A stretch of 64,000 nt of DNA from Pseudomonadota bacterium. GTDB lineage: Bacteria > Pseudomonadota > Alphaproteobacteria > Micavibrionales > UBA2020. Each line of letters begins with the position of its first letter. Within the stretch, counting starts at the first letter, position 1. The notes beneath the pieces were generated by a model that worked only from the letters and a program-made list of their open reading frames with translations, had not been told where the DNA came from and did not search any database. Shown here piece by piece: positions 37,216-48,833 of this stretch. A program made the translations under genes and the position numbers. The DNA is taken from the NCBI GenBank assembly GCA_021849295.1, contig JAJZTA010000003.1:89497-153496 (forward strand), given 5' to 3'.

Positions 37216-37848
37216 TCAGCCGCCGTTGTGCTGCGATTCTTCGTGGCGTTTTTGCAAGGACGCGATCAGCCCGTTGAGTCCGCCCTCGTTCTGGATGACG
37301 GACATGAAGTCCGCGCGCTGGGTGAAGCTCATGCTGACGCCCGCGACGATGACGTCGACAATGCGCAGATGACCGTCTTCCTTGCGCACGCGCCATTCCA
37401 GTCCGATGGGCGCGGCGTCCTTCTGAATGACGCGGCTCTCGACGATGTAATCGTCCCGTCCGGAGGCGCGCGCGCCCGAAACCTTCAGAGTCTGTCCGGA
37501 ATAGGCCTCGAAGCGGTTGGTATAGGTTTCCACGATCAGGTCTTCGAAAAGCTTCATGTAATCGTCGCGCTGTGCGTCCGTCGCCGTGCGCCAGTAGGGG
37601 CCGATGGCGAAGCGGCCGATGGCGGTGATATCGAAGTTGTCATCCAGTATTTTGCGCACGCGCTCTTCGCGCGTCTTGCGCGAGAGGTTCTTGCTGGTGA
37701 GAGACATCAGCGCCGTGTCGCCCAAACGCTGGACGAACTCCGTCGGCGAGGCCATGTCCGTCGCTGCGGAAGCGGGAACGGAAAAAGACAGGAACGCCAT
37801 GCAAAAAGTGGCAATGAGCAGGGAGCATCCGGAGAGGGTTTTAATCAC
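37216..37848 (-). CDS. mlaC: Phospholipid-binding protein MlaC
   Basis: A 210-residue periplasmic protein (signal peptide MIKTLSGCSLLIATFCMAF, cleavage near ASAA at 29). The Ttg2D/MlaC fold is recognised from PTEFVQRLGDTALMSL, FDITAIGRFAIGPYWRTAT and the C-terminal EWRVRKEDGHLRIVDVIV. It ferries phospholipids between MlaA at the outer membrane and the inner-membrane MlaFEDB complex. It lies 39 bases after mlaA; no mlaFED is present in the window. Confidence 0.88.
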   Translation of the reverse strand: MIKTLSGCSLLIATFCMAFLSFSVPASAATDMASPTEFVQRLGDTALMSLTSKNLSRKTREERVRKILDDNFDITAIGRFAIGPYWRTATDAQRDDYMKLFEDLIVETYTNRFEAYSGQTLKVSGARASGRDDYIVESRVIQKDAAPIGLEWRVRKEDGHLRIVDVIVAGVSMSFTQRADFMSVIQNEGGLNGLIASLQKRHEESQHNGG

Positions 37849-37887
37849 AGTGGTCAGTCCTTCTGTACTGGCAATGTCATTTGTTCA

Positions 37888-38676
37888 TCAGGGGTGGTCG
37901 CTACCAAGGCCCTGTTCCGGGCTGCTGGCAGGGGTGGTTGCCGGATTGTTGGCGCGAATGACCGCGTTGCGGTGCTGGATGTAGGCGCTGCGCGCGGCGG
38001 CGTAGTAGTCGAGGCTGTTCTTGCGCATGTCGTCGACCGGCTTGAGCAGACGCGAGCGCGTATCGAGGCCCTGGATGCCTTCACGCGTATAGTAAACCCA
38101 GTAGTGACCGGTGTTGTAGGACCACATGCGTACCGGATCGGCATAAGCGTCGGCAAACGTGCCGGTGGCGTCGCGCAAGGTCGACGGGCCGATGATCGGC
38201 AGGACGAGGTAAAAACCGTTGCCGACGCCCCAGGAGGCCAGCGTTTGTCCGAAATCCTCGTCTTTGTATTTCAGGTCCTTCTTCGCAGCGACATCGACAA
38301 GGCCGGCGATGCCGACGGTGCTGTTGATGACGAAGCGCGCCGTGGCCACGCCGGCGCTGTCGATGTTGCCTTGCAGCAAATCGTTGGCGACGTCGACGGG
38401 CGCTTGCAGGTTGTGCATGAAATTCTGGACGGCATCGCGCATAAACTGCGGCAGCAGGGCGACGTAGCCTTTGGCGAGCGGTTCGATCAGCGCCTGATCG
38501 ACGACGTCGTTGAAGCCGAATATGGCTCTGTTCATGGGTTCGAGCGGGTCGGCGACCTGCTGCGACTGGTAGGTCGCGGTGACGGGCGGTTTTTGCGCTT
38601 TGGCGCAGCCGGCGACGCTCAAGGCGAGAGACAGCAGCAAGGCCGTGGAAATGACTTTAAATGTATCATTTGACAT
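37888..38676 (-). CDS. mlaA: Outer-membrane lipoprotein MlaA (VacJ)
   Basis: A 262-residue lipoprotein with lipobox LSVAGC (Cys about residue 24). Family motifs DPLEPMNRAIFGFNDVVDQAL, VQNFMHNLQAPVDVANDLLQG and TLRDATGTFAD are clear. It removes mislocalised phospholipid from the outer leaflet and passes it to MlaC, encoded next. A TATAAC with an upstream TTGCGT (18 bases apart) in the minus-strand leader may be its promoter. Confidence 0.92.
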   Translation of the reverse strand: MSNDTFKVISTALLLSLALSVAGCAKAQKPPVTATYQSQQVADPLEPMNRAIFGFNDVVDQALIEPLAKGYVALLPQFMRDAVQNFMHNLQAPVDVANDLLQGNIDSAGVATARFVINSTVGIAGLVDVAAKKDLKYKDEDFGQTLASWGVGNGFYLVLPIIGPSTLRDATGTFADAYADPVRMWSYNTGHYWVYYTREGIQGLDTRSRLLKPVDDMRKNSLDYYAAARSAYIQHRNAVIRANNPATTPASSPEQGLGSDHP

Positions 38677-38774
38677 AGTTATGAACCCACTTGGTAACTA
38701 CCTGTTATACTGTAACTCTTTAAAATTACGCAATCGTTAATTATTGGGTTCCGAGCAATATCTTTTTTAAGCAT

Positions 38775-39893
38775 TCAGCCGTCTTCCAGGTGCAAAAGCG
38801 CCGTGGTGCCGAGCAGCAAGCCGACAAGCGCGGGTGTCCAGGCGGCGAGGCCTGCGGGAATTTTCTGCGACACGCCGAAGGCCTGCAGCATGGATTGGAA
38901 GAAAAACACCAGAAAGCCGGTGGCAATACCAAGGAATATCATGGCGGCGAGGCCGCCCATGCGGGGCGGGCGGAGCGAGAAGGCCGCCGAGAGCAGAATC
39001 ATGGCGGCCAGCAGGAAAGGCTGGGCAAGCAGTATCTGGAAATGGATGTAAAGGTGCGTGACGGGGAATCCCGTGTCTTCCATAATCTTTAAGTACTCGG
39101 GGATATTCCAGAAAGAGATGGTTTCCGGATCGGCGAACGATTCTTCGATTTTGCGCGTCGTCAGGTTGGTGGCAATCTCCTGCGTCTTGAGCTGCTGCGC
39201 GCCGGCCTTGTCGTTGACGACGGGATTGTAGATCTGCCAATAGCCCTGCCGCAGGTAGGCGACGGGGCTGTCCATCCGGCTGATGAAGTTGTCGGCGTTG
39301 TCGAAAAAGAGGACGAGCACCTTGTTCAGCTGCCAGTCCTTTTTGTTGAAGGTGACGGAATGGATGAGCGCGTAGCCGTTTTGTTCTCCGTTGGCCGCGT
39401 CCGGCTTGATCGGCTGGCGCAGCCAGATGCCGGTTTTCGAAACGGTGACGAGGTCGCGGTTGGGATGGAAGTAGAGGTTGTTCAGCTCGTTCGACTTGGC
39501 GAGAAACACCGCCGAGAGCGGATTGAGCACGGCGGTGGCGAGAACCCCGATGATGACGGCGCAGAGCAGCATCGGGCTGAGGAACTGCCAGGCCGAGAGG
39601 CCGAAAGAGCGGATGACCACCAGCTCGCTGGTCTTGTTGAGGCGCCAGCAGGTATAGATGGAGGTGAAGAGAACGCCGATGGAAAGAATGCTCTGCATGA
39701 GATACGGCAGCTTCAGCAGCGAGATCGAGAGGATGGTGCCGATCGGGATATGCACCTGCCCGCCGGCGCGGCGCAGGGTTTCTACGACGTCGAACATGAA
39801 CATGATGCCGAGCAGGATCGTCATGATGGCGAGAAAGTTGAACAGGAACTTGCGTCCGATATAGCGAAAGAGCGTCGAGGTGCTACCCATCAT
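38775..39893 (-). CDS. lptG: LPS export permease LptG
   Basis: A 372-residue YjgP/YjgQ-family permease with six transmembrane helices, three near the N-terminus and three after residue 275, flanking a periplasmic jellyroll domain. LSIGVLFTSIYTCWRLNKTSE is a hallmark. LptG pairs with LptF and LptB2 to extract LPS from the inner membrane. Its start overlaps the lptF stop (ATGA). Confidence 0.9.
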   Translation of the reverse strand: MMGSTSTLFRYIGRKFLFNFLAIMTILLGIMFMFDVVETLRRAGGQVHIPIGTILSISLLKLPYLMQSILSIGVLFTSIYTCWRLNKTSELVVIRSFGLSAWQFLSPMLLCAVIIGVLATAVLNPLSAVFLAKSNELNNLYFHPNRDLVTVSKTGIWLRQPIKPDAANGEQNGYALIHSVTFNKKDWQLNKVLVLFFDNADNFISRMDSPVAYLRQGYWQIYNPVVNDKAGAQQLKTQEIATNLTTRKIEESFADPETISFWNIPEYLKIMEDTGFPVTHLYIHFQILLAQPFLLAAMILLSAAFSLRPPRMGGLAAMIFLGIATGFLVFFFQSMLQAFGVSQKIPAGLAAWTPALVGLLLGTTALLHLEDG

Positions 39894-41068
39894 GCGGACG
39901 ATCCTTTCGGCGCAGAGGCATCATGTCCGCCGTTGCGGCGGACGTGCCAGTTATGCACGGCGGCCATCAGCGCCTGCTCGCCTTTCTCGTGGAGGAAATA
40001 AAATCCGCCGGCGACCGGCAAAAGCGTCGCGGCAAAGAGAGCCGGTACTGCGCCGAGATGTAGCTGGGCGATATTCACCAGACCGAGGCTGAGCGCCTGC
40101 ATGAGGACGATCGCGCTGGCGGCGGCGACGATCCTGAAGTTCTGCCCGCGGCGGTTGAAGGGGCTGAGCAGAATGATGACGAGCGCGATCATGGTGAAGG
40201 CGAGCGCGTTCCACGGCGTGATGATGCGGCCGTAGGCGGCGGCGAGAAAGGTCTTCGCATGCGCGCGGTCGCGGGGGTTTTGCATGTCGGGGGCGAGAAG
40301 CTCCGGCAGGGTGCGTTCTTCCGCGTCTTTCCAGTGCGCCTGCGCCGTGCCGCCGAGGCCTTTGATCTGGATGGTGTACTGGGAGAAATAAAGCTTGGAC
40401 AGCGCGCCGCTCGCGGGGTCTATCTGCTGGCGCATGCCGTCGAACACCATGATGTCGGGGATGTTGTCCTCCATCGTGATGCGGCCTTTTTTGGCGGTGA
40501 TGACGGTGGCGGGCTTGCCTTTGTCGCGCGCGTCGTAGATCATCAGGCCGGTCATGTCGCCGTTGCTCTGCCGCGCGTGCAGGTAGATGGTGAGGTCGCC
40601 GCCGAAGGTGTTGAAGACGCCCTCGCGCAGGAGGAAGGCGGAATATTTCGTCTGGATCATCTGGCGCATGCTGTCCACTTCGGCGAAGCTGCGCGGCGAA
40701 ATCCATGTCGTGATCAGCGTCAGGAAAATGCTCACGCCGACGGCGAGCAGCACGGCGGGGCGGGCAAGGCCGTACTGGTCGATGCCGCAGCCGCGCATGA
40801 CGACGATTTCATTGTCCATAATGAGTCTGTTGTAAGTGAAGATCACGGCGATAACCAACGATAGCGGCAGGATGATTTCCAGAAATTTCGGCAAGGTCAG
40901 CGCGACGAGGCGGATGAACATGCCGGGCGGCGCGTCGGAGTTGGCGACGAGTTCGAGCAGCTTCAAAGACTGCGTCAGCCAGATGACGAGCGTCAGCGTC
41001 ACGGCGATAAAGACCGTCGCGATCAAAAGGTTTTTGAATAGATAGCGGGTTACCAACATGGTATTCAT
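39890..41068 (-). CDS. lptF: LPS export permease LptF
   Basis: A 392-residue permease of the YjgP family with the same six-helix plus jellyroll layout as LptG. It opens MNTMLVTRYLFKNLLIATVF, and has FTYNRLIMDNEIVVMRGCGI. The ATG at 41068 is chosen (41059 is an alternative); the ORF extends to 41458 only by running antisense through pepA. pepA starts 34 bases away on the other strand, so the two genes share a very short divergent control region. Confidence 0.9.
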   Translation of the reverse strand: MNTMLVTRYLFKNLLIATVFIAVTLTLVIWLTQSLKLLELVANSDAPPGMFIRLVALTLPKFLEIILPLSLVIAVIFTYNRLIMDNEIVVMRGCGIDQYGLARPAVLLAVGVSIFLTLITTWISPRSFAEVDSMRQMIQTKYSAFLLREGVFNTFGGDLTIYLHARQSNGDMTGLMIYDARDKGKPATVITAKKGRITMEDNIPDIMVFDGMRQQIDPASGALSKLYFSQYTIQIKGLGGTAQAHWKDAEERTLPELLAPDMQNPRDRAHAKTFLAAAYGRIITPWNALAFTMIALVIILLSPFNRRGQNFRIVAAASAIVLMQALSLGLVNIAQLHLGAVPALFAATLLPVAGGFYFLHEKGEQALMAAVHNWHVRRNGGHDASAPKGSSA

Positions 41069-41102
41069 CTTATAGTAACATTCTAAAAAGGAAACAACCG
41101 CT

Positions 41103-42599
41103 ATGAAAATTTCGTTTGAAAAAAAACCGTCCCGCAAGGCCGATGCCGTCGTGGTTTTCGTCGCCGCAGGCGGCAAGCTGACAGGCGCGGCGCAAAAGCT
41201 TGATAAAAAGACCAAAGGCGCGCTCAAACGGGCGATGAAGGCGGAAGGCTTCACCGGCGAAAAAGGCAAGGTGCTGGCTTTTTCCGGCGCGGCGGGCATA
41301 TCCTTCGGGCATATAGCTGTGGCGGGGCTGGGCAAGCCGAAGGAATTGAAGGCGCGCGACTTCGAGGCTATCGGCAGCAGCCTGACGGCGACGCTCAACA
41401 AGCACAAGGCCGCTTCCGCGCAGGTGCTGCTCGATGACGACGCCTGCCATGAGGCCAAAGGCGTTGCCGCGGTGCATCTCGCCGAAGGGATGCTGCTGAA
41501 TAGTTACCGGTTCGACAAATACCTGACCCGCGAGCCGAAGGAGAAAAAACCGACCCTGAAATCCGCCGAGATCGTTCTCGCCGAGGCCGCGGCGGCGAAG
41601 AAGGACTTCGACACCAAGCGCAAGGTGGCGGAAGCCGTGTTCTGGGCGCGCGATCTCGTTTCCGAAGCGCCGAACGTTTTGTATCCCGCAAGCTATGCGG
41701 AGATGATCAGGCGCGAGCTCGAGCCGCTCGGCGTGGAAGTGAAGATCCTCGGCCGCAAGGAAACGCAAAAGCTCGGCATGGGCGCGCTGATCGCCGTCGG
41801 GCAGGGCAGCGCGCAGGAGGAAAAACTCGTCACCATGCACTGGAAAGGCGGGCCGCAAAACCAGAAGAACACCGCCTTCGTCGGCAAGGGCGTGACGTTC
41901 GACACCGGCGGCATTTCGCTGAAGCCCGGCCCCGGCATGTGGGACATGAAGTTCGACATGGGCGGCTCGGCCGCCGTAGTCGGGCTGATGAAGTCGCTGG
42001 CGTCGCGCAAAGCGAAAGCGAATGTCGTCGGCGTGGTGGCATTGGCGGAGAACATGCCGTCGGGCACGGCCAGCCGTCCGGGCGACATCGTCACTTCCAT
42101 GTCCGGTCAGACGGTGGAGATTCTCAATACCGACGCCGAAGGACGCCTGATTTTGTGCGACGCGCTGTGGTACGCGCAGGAAAAATTCAAACCGTCGCGC
42201 ATTATCGATCTTGCGACGCTGACCGGCGCGGTGATCATCGCGCTGGGGCATGAATACGCCGCGGTCTATTCCAACGACGACGACCTGCCGCATCATCTTA
42301 TCGGCGCGGGCAAGGAGGTCGGCGAGGCGCTGTGGCACATGCCGCTCAACGACGCATGGGACAAGGCGATGGACAGCCCCGCCGCCGACATCAAGAACAT
42401 CAGCAACGGCCGCGACGCGGGCAGCGCCACGGCGGCGCACTTTTTGAAGCGCTTCATCAAAAAAGACGTGAAATGGGCGCACCTCGACATCGCCGGCACG
42501 GCCTGGACCGAAAAAGACCGCCCCTCCGTGCCCAAGGGCGCTGTCGGCTTCGGCGTGCGGCTGCTCGACCGCTATGTTGCGGAGTATTGCGAGGGGTAA
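41103..42599 (+). CDS. pepA: Leucyl aminopeptidase (cytosol aminopeptidase)
   Basis: A 498-residue M17 aminopeptidase. VGKGVTFDTGGISLKPG, MKFDMGGSAAV and the signature NTDAEGRLILCDAL carry the metal ligands and catalytic residues. It trims N-terminal residues from peptides, and in E. coli PepA also acts as a DNA-binding architectural protein. AAGGAAAC precedes the ATG. It converges on the ceramidase-like gene with two bases between stops. Confidence 0.95.
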   Translation: MKISFEKKPSRKADAVVVFVAAGGKLTGAAQKLDKKTKGALKRAMKAEGFTGEKGKVLAFSGAAGISFGHIAVAGLGKPKELKARDFEAIGSSLTATLNKHKAASAQVLLDDDACHEAKGVAAVHLAEGMLLNSYRFDKYLTREPKEKKPTLKSAEIVLAEAAAAKKDFDTKRKVAEAVFWARDLVSEAPNVLYPASYAEMIRRELEPLGVEVKILGRKETQKLGMGALIAVGQGSAQEEKLVTMHWKGGPQNQKNTAFVGKGVTFDTGGISLKPGPGMWDMKFDMGGSAAVVGLMKSLASRKAKANVVGVVALAENMPSGTASRPGDIVTSMSGQTVEILNTDAEGRLILCDALWYAQEKFKPSRIIDLATLTGAVIIALGHEYAAVYSNDDDLPHHLIGAGKEVGEALWHMPLNDAWDKAMDSPAADIKNISNGRDAGSATAAHFLKRFIKKDVKWAHLDIAGTAWTEKDRPSVPKGAVGFGVRLLDRYVAEYCEG

Positions 42600-42601
42600 G
42601 C

Positions 42602-43381
42602 TTAAGCCGGTTTATCGCTCTCTTTTAAACGCCGCACATAGCCGATCAGGCAGGCTGCGCCAATGGCGGCGAGAAGGTGTTTGATGGTGTGGCCGCTGAC
42701 GGTGTGGTCGGTGAGGCGCATGACGGCGGCGTCGAAATATTCGAAGAATTTCGCGGCAACGTAGAAGGCGAAGGAATAAATCATGTATTTCGTGCCCTTG
42801 TGTCTGGCGGGAAACAAAACGAGGATCAACGGGATCAGCAGCATCGGCAGAAACTGCACCAGCCCGTAAGGCCGCAAATCGCCATGCCCCGCGTTTTCGG
42901 TCATTCGCCAGTAGAAGACGCTGCCAGCGCCGACCGCGAGGCAGAGGGGCAGCAGCACGTCGCCCGCGCGCAGGCTGATGCGCTCGCCCACCACCGCGGC
43001 GAAGAGCGACATGAAGGCGATGGTCATCGGCAAGCGGTCCCAGATCAGCCGGTGATTGTTGGGCGCGAGATGATAATAGCTTGAGCCGAAGCCCGTCAGT
43101 ATCACGCCCGCGAAAAAGACCAGCCACGCGGCGGAGCGTTCCAGAGAGGCTTTAAGCTGCCACGTCAAAACCATCCCCGCCGCGCCGGCGAAGATAAACG
43201 GCACATTGCTGACGACGCCGGCGAAGTTGGGAATGTGCGCCCATGCGCGGGCGTCGGCGAAATGGTTGTAGGCGGGGTTTTGCGGGATGGGCGGAAAAAG
43301 AAACGCCGCGGCGATGCCCGCGACCGCCGCAAATGCGACAAGAGCTGTTCGCTGCCTGTGCGTCATGTCCCCCATCATCAT
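42602..43381 (-). CDS. Alkaline ceramidase-like (CREST) membrane hydrolase
   Basis: A 259-residue seven-helix protein of the CREST superfamily. Motifs SNVPFIFAG, GFGSSYYHLAPNNHRLIWDRLPM and the C-terminal GHTIKHLLAAIGA carry the Ser, Asp and His residues that coordinate zinc in alkaline ceramidases. Substrate is unknown; sphingolipids occur in some alphaproteobacteria. The start is ambiguous: MMMGDMT opens four ATGs; AAAGGA is only one base from the first, so the ATG at 43375 may be used. Confidence 0.75.
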   Translation of the reverse strand: MMMGDMTHRQRTALVAFAAVAGIAAAFLFPPIPQNPAYNHFADARAWAHIPNFAGVVSNVPFIFAGAAGMVLTWQLKASLERSAAWLVFFAGVILTGFGSSYYHLAPNNHRLIWDRLPMTIAFMSLFAAVVGERISLRAGDVLLPLCLAVGAGSVFYWRMTENAGHGDLRPYGLVQFLPMLLIPLILVLFPARHKGTKYMIYSFAFYVAAKFFEYFDAAVMRLTDHTVSGHTIKHLLAAIGAACLIGYVRRLKESDKPA

Positions 43382-43392
43382 GTCCTTTTAAG

Positions 43393-43426
43393 AAAACGGC
43401 GCGGAGGAAAACCCCTGCGCCGTTTT
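43393..43426 (-). terminator. Rho-independent-type hairpin after the ankyrin gene
   Basis: AAAACGGCGC pairs perfectly with GCGCCGTTTT, with a 14-base loop. Being flanked by A and T runs it could work in both directions; on the minus strand it lies between the ankyrin and ceramidase-like genes and would end the former. Confidence 0.7.
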
Positions 43427-43451
43427 AAAGTGTGATCGTATCCTCGGAAGA

Positions 43452-44033
43452 TCAGGCCGCTTTGGGCCCCGCGGGCGGGCGCGGTTTGAGACGCGGCTTG
43501 TTCTTCGCGGCTTCCTTCAGCTCGTGCTGCATGTCTTTGACCGTTTCCTGCCGTTTCTTCTCGACGGCTCTGGCGTATTCTTCCGCCAGACGTTTGCGGG
43601 TGGCGGTTTCCTCTTTCATCATGGTGACGATCGTCGACTTGTTGCGCATCTGGGCGATGTCCATGGCGGTTTCGCCCTGTTTGTTCTTGACGGTCATGTC
43701 GGCGCCCTTGGCAAGCAGCATGCGCGCGATGCTGATGCTGTCATTGTTGTAGTTGTAGGCGGGGTACGCCCCGACGGTGGACATCAGCGGCGTGTCGCCG
43801 TTGTTATTCTTCGTGTTCACGTCGGCGCCCTTGTCGATCAGAACGCGGCAAATCTCGGTGCGGCCCATATCGGCGGCGCGGTTCAAAGGGGTATTGCCAT
43901 TTCCGTCTTTTTCCTCTATATCGGCGTTCTGGTCGAGCAGGGCTCGGACCTTGGAGATGTTATTGTCGAGGACGGCATCCATCAATTCGCCGCGCGCGGG
44001 GGGTTGAGAAGGAGGCTTTGGAAATTGTGGCAT
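43452..44033 (-). CDS. Ankyrin repeat protein
   Basis: A 193-residue protein with three or four ankyrin repeats in residues 18-120, recognised by GNTPLNRAADMGRTEICRVL, DKGADVNTKNNNGDTPL and KGADMTVKNKQGETAMDIA. After these comes a long charged helix (about 125-175, RKRLAEEYARAVEKKRQE) and a Pro/Lys-rich tail. There is no signal peptide. Ankyrin repeats bind proteins; no partner is evident from the neighbourhood. Confidence 0.85.
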   Translation of the reverse strand: MPQFPKPPSQPPARGELMDAVLDNNISKVRALLDQNADIEEKDGNGNTPLNRAADMGRTEICRVLIDKGADVNTKNNNGDTPLMSTVGAYPAYNYNNDSISIARMLLAKGADMTVKNKQGETAMDIAQMRNKSTIVTMMKEETATRKRLAEEYARAVEKKRQETVKDMQHELKEAAKNKPRLKPRPPAGPKAA

Positions 44034-44305
44034 GTTATTATTCTCCCTTGATACGATTTAACCAATCCCAACTCTAGAACATGGAACCGGCAACGGCAAT
44101 AAGCCGCCTGTGGATGTTTAGGCCATCTTCCGGTATTAAATTACCGTAACAACAGAAATTGCGGCGCTTTGATTTCATAAAGACGAAAAAAATTCCATAT
44201 CCGCCGTCTGGGGCTGGACGCGCATAAACATTTGTGTAGGATGCAGGCGCCTACCTAGTAAAATACAGCGGTTTTCGTTTTTCGGGAATGTGGAAAAAAA
44301 ACACT

Positions 44306-45139
44306 ATGACGTCTTCAAGCACTCTTATGAAAGGTAAACGCGGCCTCATCATGGGGGTTGCGAACGATCGGTCCATCGCCTGGGGCATCGCCGACATGGC
44401 GCACAAGCACGGCGCGGAGCTCGCCTTCACCTTTCAGGGCGAGGCGCTGGAAAAGCGCGTGCGTCCGCTGGCGGACAGCGTCGGCTCCAAAATCATCCTG
44501 CCCTGCGACGTCACCGACATGAAGAGCATCGACGACACCTTCGCCGCGATCGAGAAAGAATGGGGCGAACTGGATTTCGTCGTCCATGCCATCGCCTACT
44601 CCGACAAGAAAGAGCTCGACGGCATGTATCTCGACACCACGCGCGAGAACTTCCTCAAGACGATGGACATCTCCGTCTATTCCTTCACCGCCGTGGCGCA
44701 GCGCGCCGTGCCGCTGATGAAGAACGGCGGCAGCCTGATTACCATGACCTATCACGGCGCCGAGCGTGTCATGCCGCACTACAACGTCATGGGCGTCGCC
44801 AAGGCGGCGCTGGAAGCCAGCGTGCGTTATCTCGCCAGCGACGTGGGCAAGCAGAACATCCGCGTCAACGCCATCTCGGCGGGGCCGATCAAGACGCTGG
44901 CCGCGAGCGGCATCGGCGATTTCCGCTACATTTTGAAGTGGAACGAGTTGAATTCCCCCTTGCGCCGCAACGTCACGACGGCGGAAGTCGGCGGGGCGGG
45001 CTTGTTCCTCCTGAGCGATCTCGGCTCCGGCGTGACGGGCGAAATCATGTACGTCGACAGCGGCTACAACACCGTCGGCATGGTCAACGTCGATTCCGCG
45101 AAAGAGACGGCGGAACTATTGCAGGGTATTTCCGGCTAA
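44306..45139 (+). CDS. fabI: Enoyl-[acyl-carrier-protein] reductase FabI
   Basis: A 277-residue short-chain dehydrogenase of fatty acid synthesis II, the last step of each elongation cycle. NAD site [13 protein letters not shown], catalytic Tyr-x6-Lys in [13 protein letters not shown], and [13 protein letters not shown], the FabI hallmark. It is the probable target of triclosan-type inhibitors. The ATG at 44306 gives [13 protein letters not shown]. It overlaps aroC by one base (TAATG). Confidence 0.95.
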   Translation: MTSSSTLMKGKRGLIMGVANDRSIAWGIADMAHKHGAELAFTFQGEALEKRVRPLADSVGSKIILPCDVTDMKSIDDTFAAIEKEWGELDFVVHAIAYSDKKELDGMYLDTTRENFLKTMDISVYSFTAVAQRAVPLMKNGGSLITMTYHGAERVMPHYNVMGVAKAALEASVRYLASDVGKQNIRVNAISAGPIKTLAASGIGDFRYILKWNELNSPLRRNVTTAEVGGAGLFLLSDLGSGVTGEIMYVDSGYNTVGMVNVDSAKETAELLQGISG

Positions 45140-46145
45140 TGTCCTCCAACACCTTCGGCACGCTGTTCCGCTATACCACATGGGGCGAAAGCCACGGTCC
45201 GGCGATTGGCTGTGTTATTGACGGTGTGCCGCCGCTGCTGGAACTGGACGAAGCGCATATCCAGAAATATCTCGATCTCCGCAAGCCCGGGCAGCAGCGC
45301 AACGTCTCGCAGCGGCAGGAAGAAGACCAAGTCAAAATCCTCTCCGGCGTATTCGAGGGAAAAACGACCGGCACGCCGATCAGCCTGTTGATCGAGAACA
45401 CCGATCAGCGCTCGAAAGACTATTCCGACATCAAAGACAAATACCGCCCCGGCCATGCCGATTTCACCTACGATGCCAAATACGGCATCCGCGATTACCG
45501 CGGCGGCGGCAGATCTTCCGCGCGGGAAACCGCAAGCCGTGTTGCGGCGGGCGCGGTGGCGCGGCTGGTGTTGCCTGATGTAAAAATCGCAGGCCGCGTG
45601 GTGCAAATCGGTTCTGAAGCAGATCCCGCCAAATGGGAAAGCTTGCTCGATGCAACGCGCAAGAAGGGCTCCAGCGCGGGCGCGATTGTCGAAGTGGTGG
45701 CAAAAGGCGTGCCTGCGGGGCTGGGCGCGCCGGTGGCCAACAAGCTGGATGCGGATATCGCCAGCGCCATGATGGGCATCAACGCCGTCAAGGGCGTGGA
45801 GATCGGCGCAGGCTTCGGCGCGGCGCTGCTGGCGGGCGAGGAGAACGCGGACCGGATACGCATGAAAGACGGCCAGCCGCATTTCCTGAGCAATAACGCG
45901 GGCGGCATCCTCGGCGGCATCTCGACGGGGCAGGATATCGTCGTCCGGCTGGCCTTCAAGCCCACCAGCTCGATCTTGCAGCCGGTGGAAACAATTGATA
46001 AACATGGACATGAAACGGAAATTATAACCAAAGGACGGCACGACCCCTGCGTCGGCCTGCGCGGCGTTCCCGTCGCGGAGGCGATGCTGGCGATCGTGCT
46101 GGCCGACCATTATTTAATGAATAAAGCACAATGCGGAGGCATATC

Positions 46146-46149
<4 letters not shown>
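45139..46149 (+). CDS. aroC: Chorismate synthase
   Basis: A 336-residue FMN enzyme making chorismate from EPSP, the last shared step of aromatic amino acid synthesis. Start [20 protein letters not shown] and the signatures [35 protein letters not shown] and [14 protein letters not shown] are conserved. The reading frame runs open upstream through fabI; the true start overlaps the fabI stop by one base. Its stop overlaps the start of the next gene. Confidence 0.95.
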
Positions 46150-48070
<1,921 letters not shown>

Positions 48071-48071
<1 letters not shown>

Positions 48072-48601
48072 TGCGCGGCTATTTCGGCATAGGCGTCGAG
48101 GGCATTTCCAAACCGATGAACGTCGGCAATCTGCTGCGTTCGGCGCATTCTTTCGGCGCGAGTTTCTTTTTTACCGTCAACCCGACCGTCGACGTCCGCG
48201 GCATGAAGTCTTCCGACACGTCGGACGCGTTCGGCCACCTGCCGTTTTACAGCTTCGAGAAGGTTTCCGATCTCGTTCTGCCGCTGAAGACGTCGCTGGT
48301 GGCGGTGGAGTTTCTGCCCGATGCCGTCGAGCTGCCGAGCTTCCGCCATCCGCAGCAGGCGGTCTATGTTCTCGGCCCCGAGAAGGGCAACGTTTCCGAC
48401 GAGATGCTTGCGCGCTGCGATTACACACTCAAGATCCCGATGAAGTTCTGCATCAACGTCGGCGTGGCGGGCGCGCTGGTGATGTATGACAGGCTGATCA
48501 GCATGGGCCGCTTCGCTGATCGTCCGGTGCGCGGAGGCGGGCCGGAGAAAAAAGATTTTGCGCCGCAACAACTGACTCCCGAACAAATTGTTTGTGCATA
48601 G
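48071..48601 (+). CDS. SpoU/TrmH family RNA 2'-O-methyltransferase
   Basis: A 176-residue SPOUT methylase. Motif 1 MNVGNLLRSAHSFGA, motif 2 VYVLGPEKGNVSDEML and motif 3 IPMKFCINVGVAGALVMYD form the knotted SAM site. Substrate (tRNA or rRNA) cannot be assigned. Its ATG overlaps the previous stop (TGATG), so it is the last gene of the fabI-aroC-ligase unit, closed by a hairpin. Confidence 0.85.
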
Positions 48602-48608
48602 CAGCAAG

Positions 48609-48639
48609 TTTTTGCAGCGCAACATTGTGCGGCGCAAAA
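48609..48639. terminator. Hairpin after the RNA methylase gene
   Basis: TTTTTGC, an inner GCGCAA, then TTGTGC and GCGCAAAA form an imperfect stem with short bulges over 31 bases. The T-run is on the left, so it would terminate best on the minus strand; its use for the plus-strand operon is uncertain. Confidence 0.4.
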
Positions 48640-48833
48640 TGCCATATCCTTATTTTTCTGTGTATAAAAATTTATCCGTTGGCGAAATATTCCGTTAATT
48701 TTGGCTTATTGCCCTAACAAATACGGGCAGACGCATTGCAACGTTTTAGGAAATCTGCGAGACCAAGACCGGATCCATTATATAATATAAGGAGGACCGA
48801 GTCGTGTTAAATGTAGCCAGGAGAACAATTGGT

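Noticed and set aside
41070..42482. 470-codon minus-strand frame opposite pepA
   Set aside because: Mirror frame of pepA; it would also run into the short divergent region shared with lptF.
44141..44170. Small inverted repeat CGGTA-TTAAAT-TACCG before fabI
   Set aside because: Only five-base arms; too short to claim as an operator or terminator.
44034..44305. tRNA or small RNA gene in the gap before fabI
   Set aside because: No cloverleaf or conserved T-loop could be found; the gap appears to be leader and promoter sequence.
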